This document shows, in pieces, positions 31,754 through 39,805 of a stretch of DNA of 51,897 nt. The notes under the pieces are model-generated. The model searched no databases, had not been told where the DNA came from, and worked only from the letters and a program-made list of their open reading frames with translations. Made by a program: the position numbers and the translations under genes. This stretch comes from JBBREP01 sp036501845 (GTDB taxonomy: Bacteria; Actinomycetota; Acidimicrobiia; IMCC26256; PALSA-610). The stretch covers positions 1 through 51,897 of the forward strand of contig DASXZO010000062.1 in NCBI GenBank assembly GCA_036501845.1. Direction: 5' to 3'. Within the stretch, counting starts at the first letter, position 1. Each line of letters starts with the position of its first letter.

Positions 31754-31778
31754 CAGTGTGCCGCACGTCGGCACACTG
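31754..31778. terminator. hairpin terminator after the HTH gene
   Basis: CAGTGTGCCG, loop CACGT, CGGCACACTG: a perfect 10-bp stem nine bases after the stop codon and 36 bases before the SAM hydrolase gene. No U tract. Confidence 0.7.
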
Positions 31779-31814
31779 CGGTGAACAGGCGGGATCGATT
31801 CGACGCGCTCTGAG

Positions 31815-32669
31815 GTGACCGATACCGTCGGCCACGTCATGGACGCTGCGCCGCCGTTCGTCTCGTTTCTCTCCGACTACGGCACGCGCGACGAGTTCGT
31901 GGGCGTGTGCAAAGCGGTGATGCTCGAGATCGCGCCGGAGCTGCGGATCGTCGACATCACGCACGACGTCGCCCCGTTCGAGGTGCGCGCCGCCGCCCTC
32001 ACGCTGGTGCGCGCGATCCAGTACTTGCCGGCGGGCATCGTGCTCGCGATCGTCGACCCGGGCGTGGGCACCGGCCGGCGCACCATCGCGGTCGAGGTCG
32101 AGAACGGGTATCTCGTGGGACCCGACAACGGCTTGCTCGCGCCGAGCGTCGCCATGCTCGGCGGTGCCACCCGTGCGGTCTCACTCGACAATGCCGAGTA
32201 CCAGCTCCAGGCACCCGGCGGCACGTTCGCAGGCCGCGATGTGATGGCGCCCGCGGTCGGCCACCTCGCTGCGGGCGTCGCGCTCGAGGAGCTCGGTACC
32301 GAGATCGATCCTGCGCTGCTCGTGCCCGGGCTGCTGCCGCTCCCCGAAGAGGGCGACGACGGCGCAATCAACGGCGAGGTCCTGTGGGTCGACCGTTTCG
32401 GCAACGTGCAGTTGAACATCGACGTTGAGATGCTCATCGCTCGCGGCGTCAGTTTCGGCGACGCGATGGAGGTGAGCTGGCGTGACGAGACCCGCGCGGT
32501 GCGCTGGGTGTCGACGTACGCGCACGGCAAACCGAACCAGCTGGTCGCGGTGAACGACAGCTACGGCCTTGTGTCACTCGCGATCGACCGGCAGAGCGCG
32601 GCGCAGGTCGCCAACATGGCGGTGGGCACGCACGTGACCATCCGTCCCGCCCCCCGAGGAATCCAATGA
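31815..32669 (+). CDS. SAM hydroxide adenosyltransferase (DUF62 family)
   Basis: 284 residues from GTG 31815; ATG 31839 is an alternative. The family splits S-adenosylmethionine with hydroxide to adenosine and methionine, and is related to fluorinases and chlorinases. Marks: FVSFLSDYGTRDEFVGVCKA, RIVDITHDVAPFEVRAAALT, AIVDPGVGTGRRTIAVEVEN, YLVGPDNGLLAP, GGTFAGRDVMAPAVGHLAAG and the C-terminal WVDRFGNVQLNIDVEMLI. The physiological role is unclear. Its stop overlaps the start of a 29-residue membrane peptide gene. Confidence 0.92.
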   Translation: MTDTVGHVMDAAPPFVSFLSDYGTRDEFVGVCKAVMLEIAPELRIVDITHDVAPFEVRAAALTLVRAIQYLPAGIVLAIVDPGVGTGRRTIAVEVENGYLVGPDNGLLAPSVAMLGGATRAVSLDNAEYQLQAPGGTFAGRDVMAPAVGHLAAGVALEELGTEIDPALLVPGLLPLPEEGDDGAINGEVLWVDRFGNVQLNIDVEMLIARGVSFGDAMEVSWRDETRAVRWVSTYAHGKPNQLVAVNDSYGLVSLAIDRQSAAQVANMAVGTHVTIRPAPRGIQ

Positions 32670-32755
32670 GAATGGGCACGAGCATCGCCATCGCCGCGCT
32701 GCTGTTCATGATCCTGGCGGCGTCCGCGATCCAGTTCTTGCTGCATGGGTTTTGA
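32666..32755 (+). CDS. 29-residue single-span membrane peptide coupled to the SAM hydrolase
   Basis: ATG 32666 overlaps the SAM hydrolase stop by four bases (ATGA) and GAGGA lies seven bases before it, a proper ribosome site. The peptide begins MRMGTSIAIAALLFMILAAS and ends AIQFLLHGF, i.e. one hydrophobic helix with a basic start. Many functional small membrane proteins look like this. No homologue can be named. Confidence 0.6.
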   Translation: MRMGTSIAIAALLFMILAASAIQFLLHGF

Positions 32756-32777
32756 GTAGCTGCCGAGGCTCGCGTGC

Positions 32778-32908
32778 GGCGAGCGGAGCCGCGCAGGAGC
32801 GAGGGACGAGCGACTGAGCAGTGGAGTGAGCTCGCCGCGAAGCCGAATGAGTGGGACCGGCAAGCGGAGCGCTAGCGGAGCTGTCGGTACCGCGACTGAG
32901 GCGGAGCA
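32778..32908 (+). repeat. full copy of the dispersed intergenic repeat
   Basis: Runs from GAGCGGAGCCGCGCAGGAGC to GGTACCGCGACTGAGGCGGA. It overlaps the 3' end of the geranylgeranyl reductase gene (32872 onward), supplying that gene's last codons and stop. Confidence 0.85.
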
Positions 32909-34149
32909 GTATTCACGATGGCGGCGACCATCTTGTAGGCGAGTTCGGCGGGGCCGAGCTCGTCGGGGCGCAGCAGGTTCGCCATGATCCGCAGCACCCA
33001 CTCCATCAGCGGCCGGCTGCGCATCCCCACGCGCACGAGCTCGCGCATCACCGCGGGGTTGCCGATCGCCGTCACGAACAGCCGCGCCACCTTGAAATAG
33101 AGGCCGTACACCTCGTCGAGGCGGGCCTGGTAGGTGGTGAGCGCGAGGCCGTCGTCGGTGGCGAGCGCCAAGTCGACGGCGTCGGCGGCCATCCGTCCGG
33201 TCTCGTACGCCACCGAGATGCCTTCGCCGTTGAACGGATTCACCGAACCGGCGGCGTCGCCCACCGAGAGCCATGTGGGGCCCACGTGGGGCATCACCGA
33301 ACCGCCGGTGGGCAGGCGCCCGCCGGTGGGCGCGCCTGTGGCCGTGTCGGGGCCGATCCCCCAGCGCGCCGGGGCGGTGGCCGCGAAGGCGTCCATCAGA
33401 TGCGTGGTGTTGATGTCCTTCCAGCCCCGGAACGTCGACAGCAGACCGCAGCCCACGTTGATCGTGCCGTCGCCCACCGGGAACACCCAGCCGTAGCCCG
33501 GCAGGTGGTTGCCGTCGCGGTCGTGGATGTCGAGGTGGCTCTCGATCCACGGCTCGTCGTGGTACGGGCTGCGGAAGTAGCCGCGGATCGCCATTCCGAG
33601 CGGGTACGTGCGGTTGCGACTGGCGCCGAGCGTGCGCCCGAAGCGGCTGTTGGCGCCGTCGGCCACCACGAGGAAGCGGGCTCGCACCGTGCGCGTGGTG
33701 CCGTCGTGCTTGGCCCGCACGTGCGCGCCGCGCACCACGCCGCCCTCCACGAGCGGCGCCATGGCCTCCGTCGCGGCTGAGAGCGTGGCGCCGGCCTTCA
33801 CGGCCCGTTGCGCCACCATGTCGTCGAGGTCACGCCGGCGGACCACGTAGCCGTACGACGGGAACTGTGGGTGGTCGGGCCACGGCATCTCGAGCGTCAT
33901 GCCGTGACCCATCGCGCGCAGACCGTCGAAACGTTGGTGATCGGCGAGCCGGTCGGCGAGACCCATGTCGTTCAACTGGCGGACCGCGCGCGGCGTGAGG
34001 CCGTCACCGCAGGTCTTGTCACGCGGGAAGGTCGATTTGTCGACCATCAGCACTCGCCGGCCGCGCTCCGCGAGCCAATACGCGCACGCGGCCCCCGACG
34101 GACCTGCACCGACGACCAACACATCGTGAAGATCAGGCTCAGGGCTCAC
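32872..34149 (-). CDS. geranylgeranyl reductase-family flavoprotein (candidate menaquinone reductase MenJ)
   Basis: 425 residues from GTG 34149. FAD-binding Rossmann start DVLVVGAGPSGAACAYWLAE, then CGDGLTPRAVRQLNDMGL, FPSYGYVVRRRDLDDMVAQR, FLVVADGANSRFGRTLGASR and the second FAD motif LSVGDAAGSVNPFNGEGISV. In actinobacteria this family saturates a double bond in the prenyl chain of menaquinone (MenJ), which would suit the bc complex downstream. The exact substrate is inferred. The C-terminus (PPQSRYRQLR and stop) is read from the dispersed repeat; the normal end of the protein probably lies shortly before. Confidence 0.88.
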   Translation of the reverse strand: MSPEPDLHDVLVVGAGPSGAACAYWLAERGRRVLMVDKSTFPRDKTCGDGLTPRAVRQLNDMGLADRLADHQRFDGLRAMGHGMTLEMPWPDHPQFPSYGYVVRRRDLDDMVAQRAVKAGATLSAATEAMAPLVEGGVVRGAHVRAKHDGTTRTVRARFLVVADGANSRFGRTLGASRNRTYPLGMAIRGYFRSPYHDEPWIESHLDIHDRDGNHLPGYGWVFPVGDGTINVGCGLLSTFRGWKDINTTHLMDAFAATAPARWGIGPDTATGAPTGGRLPTGGSVMPHVGPTWLSVGDAAGSVNPFNGEGISVAYETGRMAADAVDLALATDDGLALTTYQARLDEVYGLYFKVARLFVTAIGNPAVMRELVRVGMRSRPLMEWVLRIMANLLRPDELGPAELAYKMVAAIVNTAPPQSRYRQLR

Positions 34150-34388
34150 GCGAGCATGCTCGCGCGCCGAATGTGATGGTGCCGACGCGGCGCTCGCGCG
34201 CACTCGCGATGCCGCGCGGATCGCTCGTGCATTTGTGCGCCGGTTCGGCCTCGCGTTTGGGCCGGAAAACCCCGCATTCCGGGTGCGCTCGGATGGGGTA
34301 CCGCTTCCTCTAGCGTGGTAGGAAACACACGGCACATCAGATACCAGAACCGACTTTGCTGCGCCCGACGGCCCGGAGCTGAGCGACC

Positions 34389-34943
34389 ATGATGCACACC
34401 CTCGCGGTGCACATCCCGAACGCGCTGCCGAAGAGCATCTTTGGTTGGTATCACCTCACGTGGGACCGGCCCGCTGGCCGCCTCCTCTGGGCTCTGGTGA
34501 TCTGGGTCATCGCGATGGCAATCATCGTGTGGCTCACGCGCCGGCCGAAGCCGGCCGAGCCGCCTACGTGGGGTCAGGCGATGGGCGGCGCGCTGATCAC
34601 GTTCGCGTTGATGATCTTGTCGTACGGCACCATCCCGCACGAGTGGCTCATCTACTCGAACGCGTACCTGCACTGGAACGCGTCGAAGTTGCTCGTGAAC
34701 TCCGGTCAGCACCTCATTGGTCCGTTCCACTGGCTCAACTTCATGATCAACAAACAGGCGGTGGCTGACTTCTTCACCGTGTTGATCTACGTGTTCATGT
34801 TGACCGTGAACGTCATTCTCGTGTCGAAGTGGCAGAAGCGTCCGGCGCACAAGCCGGCCGAAGCCGCCGCGCCCACTCCTGAGCCCGAGCCGCAGCCCGC
34901 GGGCACGTCGGCCTACGGGCGTCCCGTCACGGTGAGGAGCTGA
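34389..34943 (+). CDS. three-span membrane protein, first gene of the cytochrome bc operon
   Basis: 184 residues. Three membrane helices (LLWALVIWVIAMAIIVWLTR, ALITFALMILSYGTIPHEWL and DFFTVLIYVFMLTVNVILVS), a His/Asn-rich loop between the second and third, and a Pro/Ala/Glu-rich cytoplasmic tail. No haem c or iron-sulfur motif. It overlaps the ferredoxin gene's ribosome site and is clearly in the operon; a subunit or assembly role in the bc complex is inferred. I do not recognise the family. The 239 bases upstream separate it from the divergent flavoprotein gene and should hold both promoters. Confidence 0.85.
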   Translation: MMHTLAVHIPNALPKSIFGWYHLTWDRPAGRLLWALVIWVIAMAIIVWLTRRPKPAEPPTWGQAMGGALITFALMILSYGTIPHEWLIYSNAYLHWNASKLLVNSGQHLIGPFHWLNFMINKQAVADFFTVLIYVFMLTVNVILVSKWQKRPAHKPAEAAAPTPEPEPQPAGTSAYGRPVTVRS

Positions 34944-34944
34944 G

Positions 34945-35358
34945 GTGGCACGCACCGACGCGAACCCACCGATGCCCGAGTTCTCGAGCGCGTACACCGT
35001 GCAAGAGGTCGATCCGAAGTGGCTCACCCAAGCGGTGAAGCCGAAGCAGTTCCTGCACATCGACCAGGCCGAGTGCATCCTCTGCGAGGGTTGCGTCGAC
35101 ATCTGCCCGTGGAAGTGCATCCACATGCTGCCGGTCACGTCGATCCAGGACGCGGTGGGCACCGAGAAGCCCGGTGACGACCCGAAGGACAACGTGTTCT
35201 TCGTGGTCGACGAGGACGTGTGCACGCGCTGCGCGCTCTGTGTCGACCGTTGCCCCACGGGCGTGATCGTGCTCGGCAAGGTCACGAACGAGTGGGCCGA
35301 AGGCGATCCGAATGTTCGAACGAACCGGCACGGCTACGCGTACGGCGTGCGGTTCTAG
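34945..35358 (+). CDS. 2[4Fe-4S] ferredoxin in the cytochrome bc operon
   Basis: 137 residues from GTG 34945, five bases after GAGGAG. Two full cluster motifs: CILCEGCVDICPWKC and CTRCALCVDRCPTGV, both CxxCxxCxxxCP, separated by a 45-residue insert. The N-terminal extension (EFSSAYTVQEVDPKWLTQAV) and the C-terminal tail ending YAYGVRF are longer than in free ferredoxins, which suggests it docks on a complex. A ferredoxin-like subunit inside a bc operon is not the standard actinobacterial qcrCAB layout. It could bring electrons to or from the b subunit. Confidence 0.93.
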   Translation: MARTDANPPMPEFSSAYTVQEVDPKWLTQAVKPKQFLHIDQAECILCEGCVDICPWKCIHMLPVTSIQDAVGTEKPGDDPKDNVFFVVDEDVCTRCALCVDRCPTGVIVLGKVTNEWAEGDPNVRTNRHGYAYGVRF

Positions 35359-35367
35359 GAGATCTTG

Positions 35368-36183
35368 GTGGCAACGAACGGCAACGGCAGCAACGGCACG
35401 AACGGCCACGGCGGTGGTGGCATCGGGCTGAAGCTCAAGGACCGCGGCAACGAGGTCTGGGGCAACGTCCAGGGCAGCCAGGCGTGGAACGCGATCTTCC
35501 GTCCCGGATCGGTGTTCCGCAAGGGCTACACGGACAGCCCGAGGAACCGCTCGTACGTGATCATGAACAACGTGCTGTACCACCTTCATCCGGTGAAGGT
35601 GAAGCGGCACGCGGTGAAGGTCAGCTACACGCTCTGCCTCGGTGGCCTGTCGTTCTTCTTGTTCATCTTGCTCACCGTCACCGGCATCTTCTTGATGTTC
35701 TTCTACCGGCCGACGGCTACCGACGCGTGGACGTCGGTGCAGAGCCTCGAGACCGCGGTGGCGTTCGGCTCGCTCGTACGGAACATGCATAGATGGGCCG
35801 CGCACCTCATGGTGCTGTCGGTGTTCCTGCACATGAGCCGCGTCTTCTACCACGGTGCCTACAAGTCGCCCCGCGAGTTCAACTGGGTGATCGGCGTGGT
35901 GCTGCTCATGCTCACGCTGCTGCTGAGCTTCACCGGTTACCTGCTGCCGTGGGACCAGCTCGCGCTGTGGGCCGTCACCGTCGGTACGAACATGATGGGC
36001 TACACGCCCGTGTTCGGCACGCAGATCCGTTTCGTGCTGCTGGGCAGTAAAGAGATCGGAGACGCAACGCTGCTGCGGTGGTACGTGCTGCACGTGCTGA
36101 TGTTGCCGTTCGTCATCGTCATCTTCATGGCTGTCCACTTCTGGCGCGTCCGCAAGGACGGCGGAATCTCAGGACCGCTGTGA
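35368..36183 (+). CDS. cytochrome b, N-terminal (b6-like) subunit of the bc complex
   Basis: 271 residues from GTG 35368, six bases after AGGAG (TTG 35365 is adjacent). Four-helix haem-binding core of cytochrome b: VSYTLCLGGLSFFLFILLTV, the first His pair in HRWAAHLMVLSVFLHMSRV, FTGYLLPWDQLALWAVTV, and the second His pair in WYVLHVLMLPFVIVIFMAVH. The pairs are spaced 14 and 15 residues apart, as in cytochrome b6 and not b. The N-terminus has an Asn/Gly-rich stretch and about 60 extra residues. The quinol site helices of the C-terminal half are encoded in the next gene. Confidence 0.94.
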   Translation: MATNGNGSNGTNGHGGGGIGLKLKDRGNEVWGNVQGSQAWNAIFRPGSVFRKGYTDSPRNRSYVIMNNVLYHLHPVKVKRHAVKVSYTLCLGGLSFFLFILLTVTGIFLMFFYRPTATDAWTSVQSLETAVAFGSLVRNMHRWAAHLMVLSVFLHMSRVFYHGAYKSPREFNWVIGVVLLMLTLLLSFTGYLLPWDQLALWAVTVGTNMMGYTPVFGTQIRFVLLGSKEIGDATLLRWYVLHVLMLPFVIVIFMAVHFWRVRKDGGISGPL

Positions 36184-36211
36184 TGTTCACCACGGAGGGA
36201 GGGCGCTCGAC

Positions 36212-37072
36212 ATGACCGAGATCCCAGAGCATCTCCTCAAGCGCGCCCAGGAGCGGCGCAAGGCGCTGTCGGGTGAAGGCGACGGCGGAGAAGCCGCGGC
36301 CGACACACCGTCGGGCGACGCCGGCGCGGTCGAAGAAGCCGACGCGCCGCAAGAGGTGGCCGCGGCCGGTCCCGATCCCAGCGAGATCACCGAAGACGTC
36401 GGTGGTGTGCCGGCGTTCCTGCTCGAGCGTTCGCGCAAGCGCAAGGCCGCGCTCGCTGGTGGTGGCGAAGACGCCGGCGCGAGTGCGGGCGGCGGCGGTG
36501 GCACCGCCACTGCGACCGCCACGCGTGCCAAGGCCCCGGTCATGTCGGCGGGCACGCCTGGTGGTGTCGGCCCGGGTGGTCACACCCAGCGACTGCTCAC
36601 CGTGGTCAAGGCCGGTTCGATCCAGCAGACCAAGGGCGAGGCGCAGGACAAGGTCCACACCTGGCCGCACCTGCTGTCGATCGAGTTCGCGTCGATGCTG
36701 TCGCTCACTGCGATGCTCACGATCTTCTCGGCGTTGGTGAAGGCGCCGTTGCTCGGACTCGCCGACATCAACCAGACCCCGAACCCGTCGAAGGCACCCT
36801 GGTACTTCCTCGGGCTGCAAGAGCTCCTCACCATGTTCCACCCGATGGTCGCGGGCGTCACCATTCCCGGTGTCGCGCTCGGCTTGATCGCCATCGCCCC
36901 GTTCGTCGACAAGAACCCGTCGAACAAGCCGAACGACCGCAAGTTCGCGATCTGCTTGTTCACGCTCTTCTTGATGTTCTGGGCGTGCCTCGTGATCATC
37001 GGTTCGTTCTTCCGAGGTGAAGGCTTCAACTTCGTCTTCCCCTGGACCAGCCACGTGTTCTTCGAGCTGTAG
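36212..37072 (+). CDS. cytochrome b C-terminal (subunit IV-like) subunit
   Basis: 286 residues. From about residue 140 it is subunit IV-like: HTWPHLLSIEFASMLSLTAM, then the quinol-site loop NQTPNPSKAPWYFLGLQELL (the PEWY region), and two more helices (IPGVALGLIAIAPFVDKNPS, FAICLFTLFLMFWACLVIIG). The first 120 residues are a disordered, Ala/Gly/Glu-rich extension carrying two similar short motifs, PEHLLKRAQERRKALSG (5-21) and PAFLLERSRKRKAALAG (67-83). Start ATG 36212 after GGGAGG. Split cytochrome b with a separate b6 and subunit IV is the plastid/heliobacterial kind, not the fused actinobacterial QcrB. Confidence 0.92.
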   Translation: MTEIPEHLLKRAQERRKALSGEGDGGEAAADTPSGDAGAVEEADAPQEVAAAGPDPSEITEDVGGVPAFLLERSRKRKAALAGGGEDAGASAGGGGGTATATATRAKAPVMSAGTPGGVGPGGHTQRLLTVVKAGSIQQTKGEAQDKVHTWPHLLSIEFASMLSLTAMLTIFSALVKAPLLGLADINQTPNPSKAPWYFLGLQELLTMFHPMVAGVTIPGVALGLIAIAPFVDKNPSNKPNDRKFAICLFTLFLMFWACLVIIGSFFRGEGFNFVFPWTSHVFFEL

Positions 37073-37095
37073 AAACCGCTAGGACCGATTCACCC

Positions 37096-37959
37096 ATGGG
37101 CATCGCCTTCGCAATCATCGCCATCGTGTTGCTCGGTGGCATCGCATTGTTGGTGATCGCACGCGGCGCCGGTGACGGCGCCGGCCGCTTGTCACGCGAG
37201 ACCAAGTCGCGCGACAAGTCCACGTCTGCGACCGCTGGGACCACCGAAGCACCGGGCACCGACCTCGAAGCAGTCGAGACCGCCGAGGCCCGCGCCCGCG
37301 CCGACGAATCCCGCGGTCGTGCGCGCGGTGGGGTGCCGGTCGCGCGCGACGCCGGCACGGTGGCCGAGTGGGAACCGTTCGACCCCGAGGAGCTGAGCCT
37401 CAGCCGCCGAAAGTTCTTCAACCGCGCCATCCTCATGGTCGGCGGGCTCGGCTTCCTGCCGGCGTTCGGCGCGTCGTTGCTCGCGTTCCTCTGGCCGTCC
37501 AGTGCAGGTGGCTTCGGCGGCAAGGTCACCGCGAGCTTCGCGGCCGCGCAGCAACAGTGGAACAATCAGAAGGCGCCGTTCTACGTGCCCGCCGCGCGCA
37601 CGTACCTCCAGCCGTATCCCACCGATGCGCCCACGCTCGCTGCTGCCGAGAAGATCTACGACCCGGTGATCTACGCCGGGATGGAGAAGGGGATCGTCGC
37701 GCTGTACCAGAAGTGCGTGCACCTCGGTTGCCGCGTGCCGTGGTGCGGTTCGGCGCAGTGGTTCGAGTGTCCGTGCCACGGCTCGAAGTACAACCGCGTC
37801 GGCGAGAAGCGCGACGGGCCCGCGCCGCGTGGCCTCGACCGCTTCGAGGTCGACCTGGCCGGTGACACGCTCACGATCAACACATCGACGGTGATCCTCG
37901 GGCCGGTCATCGGCACGAACACCACGAAGCAGGCCGCCGAGGGTCCGCACTGTGTCTGA
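37096..37959 (+). CDS. Rieske iron-sulfur protein of the bc complex
   Basis: 287 residues. Two membrane segments (about 3-22 and 108-133) precede the Rieske fold, whose ligands are CVHLGCRVPWC (207-217) and CPCHGSKYN (225-233), with the disulfide Cys residues included. Between the helices lies a charged, Ala-rich linker. Start ATG 37096. The last codons overlap the start of the cytochrome c gene by eight bases (GTG 37952). It transfers electrons from menaquinol to the haem c subunit. Confidence 0.95.
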   Translation: MGIAFAIIAIVLLGGIALLVIARGAGDGAGRLSRETKSRDKSTSATAGTTEAPGTDLEAVETAEARARADESRGRARGGVPVARDAGTVAEWEPFDPEELSLSRRKFFNRAILMVGGLGFLPAFGASLLAFLWPSSAGGFGGKVTASFAAAQQQWNNQKAPFYVPAARTYLQPYPTDAPTLAAAEKIYDPVIYAGMEKGIVALYQKCVHLGCRVPWCGSAQWFECPCHGSKYNRVGEKRDGPAPRGLDRFEVDLAGDTLTINTSTVILGPVIGTNTTKQAAEGPHCV

Positions 37960-39793
37960 CGCCTTGGTACAAGTCATCGCCACGTGGAACGGTTGGCGAA
38001 AGCCGCTCCAATTCACGGTCTGGAGCGTGCTCTTCTGGGTCAACCTCGTGATCGTGGTCGGCCTCATCGTGGTGCTGGTTGCCACGTTGCGCCGCGACCG
38101 CGTCGAGAAGCCGGCGTCGAACCTCGTCCCTTTCCTGCAGGACGACGAACTCGAAGGCCCGCGGCTCGAGCGCGTCCTCGGTTGGGCACTGTTCTTCCTC
38201 GCCGTGCTCGCGCTCGCCTACCCGCTCTACTGGTTGCGCGAGACGGCGCGCCAAAAGGCGTCGGTCAAGTACTTCGACAAGAACTCCATCGAGCGCGGCG
38301 AGGCACTGTTCTCGAACGCGTTGATGCCGAAGACGTTCAACCCGGCCTCTTCGCTGCAGTGCGCGAACTGCCACGGTGTCGCCGGCAGCGGTGGGAGCGG
38401 CGCGCCCTACACGTACAACGACCCCGCCACGGGTCTGGCCCATTCGGTCACGTGGAAGGCTCCGGCACTCAACACAGTGCTCTACCGGTTCTCGCCGACC
38501 GAGGTCCACGACATCATCGAGTACGGCCGTCCTGGTACGCCGATGCAACCGTGGGGTGTGCTCGGCGGTGGCCCGAAGAACGAGCAGAGCATCAGCGACC
38601 TGATCTCCTACCTCACCTCGATCCAATTGCCTCCAGGAACCAATGCGCAGGCCGCCGCCGACGTGCAGCGATGTCGTAAGGGCGGCTTGCCCACCACCGC
38701 GCTGGGCCAGACCGCGTGTTCGCTCGACCAGGCCCGCAGCCAGGCCGACGATCAACTCACCGCGGCGAACAAGGCGTTGGCCGACGCGATCTCGGCGAAG
38801 GCGGCCGACCAGAAGTCGTACGACGACAAGAAATGCGCCACCACGAAACCGCAACCGGGCGACCCCGACGCGACCACGTGTTCCGACCTGAACCTGAAGT
38901 TGCATTCGTACGACGATCCCGCGTCGCCCGTCGACCCGAAGGCGCTGCGAGCAGCGAAACAGGAACTTGCCGCCGCGAACAAGGAAGGCAAGAGCAGCCC
39001 CACCTACGTCACCGACCTGGCCACCGCCAAGTTCGACCTCAAGACCTCGACCGAGGCCACCGCGGCCGACAACAAGGCCTGGATCGCCAAGCACTGCAAC
39101 ACCAAGGCCGAGTCGGCGGTCGACGCGGCCGCCTGCCAGAACCTCGACCGCAACCTGCACACCGTTCAGATCGAGGCCGCCGACGACACGGCCATCGACA
39201 CCGCGCGCACCAATGCCACCTGGGCGCAGCAGTGGGAGCAGCGGCGCGCCGGGATCACCGACGGCCAGCTCCTGTTCGAGACGAACTGCGCGCGCTGCCA
39301 CACCCAGAACTGGTCGATCTTCGACCCCACCAACGCGCAGCTCACTCCCGAAGCGCTACTGGGTCCACCCGGTGGGAACGGTTCGTTGGGCTTCAACCTG
39401 CGCGACGGCGGCGAGGTGCGTCGCTTCCCCGACGTGCGCGACCCGAACGGCAACGTCATCGCACACTCCGGAATCCTGAGTCAGATCGCGTTCGTGGCCG
39501 ACGGCTCCGATGCGAACATCGCCTACGGCAAGGGCGGCATCGGTTCGGGGCGCATGCCGGGCCAGTGCAACACCGCCGAGAAGGCGGACACCACGGTGTC
39601 GCTGCCGTACTACGGCTGCATGATGACCCAGGCGAGCAACACCACGACGAACGCCTATGTGCCGAACGCCGACCCGACCCAGCCGATCGACAACGCGATG
39701 ATCGAACAGATCGTGCAGTACGAGCGGTGTGGTCTCGACCTCACCAGCCCCGACCTCAAGCCGCCGTTGGACTACGCCAGCGGCTGCAACTAG
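37952..39793 (+). CDS. membrane-bound diheme cytochrome c with a Cys-paired coiled-coil insert
   Basis: 613 residues from GTG 37952. Two membrane helices (about 22-46 and 75-95), then a first haem c site CANCH at 137-141 and a second, CARCH, at 446-450. Between the two cytochrome c folds, residues about 225-430 form a charged helical insert with three Cys pairs spaced 13-15 residues apart (241/256, 295/310, 382/395). The segments around the last two pairs look like repeats of one another (KKC-x14-CSDLNLKLH and KHC-x12-CQNLDRNLH). The second domain also has extra Cys near its end. It accepts electrons from the Rieske protein and probably hands them to a terminal oxidase. Confidence 0.93.
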   Translation: MSDALVQVIATWNGWRKPLQFTVWSVLFWVNLVIVVGLIVVLVATLRRDRVEKPASNLVPFLQDDELEGPRLERVLGWALFFLAVLALAYPLYWLRETARQKASVKYFDKNSIERGEALFSNALMPKTFNPASSLQCANCHGVAGSGGSGAPYTYNDPATGLAHSVTWKAPALNTVLYRFSPTEVHDIIEYGRPGTPMQPWGVLGGGPKNEQSISDLISYLTSIQLPPGTNAQAAADVQRCRKGGLPTTALGQTACSLDQARSQADDQLTAANKALADAISAKAADQKSYDDKKCATTKPQPGDPDATTCSDLNLKLHSYDDPASPVDPKALRAAKQELAAANKEGKSSPTYVTDLATAKFDLKTSTEATAADNKAWIAKHCNTKAESAVDAAACQNLDRNLHTVQIEAADDTAIDTARTNATWAQQWEQRRAGITDGQLLFETNCARCHTQNWSIFDPTNAQLTPEALLGPPGGNGSLGFNLRDGGEVRRFPDVRDPNGNVIAHSGILSQIAFVADGSDANIAYGKGGIGSGRMPGQCNTAEKADTTVSLPYYGCMMTQASNTTTNAYVPNADPTQPIDNAMIEQIVQYERCGLDLTSPDLKPPLDYASGCN

Positions 39794-39805
39794 GAGAGTC
39801 CCGCC

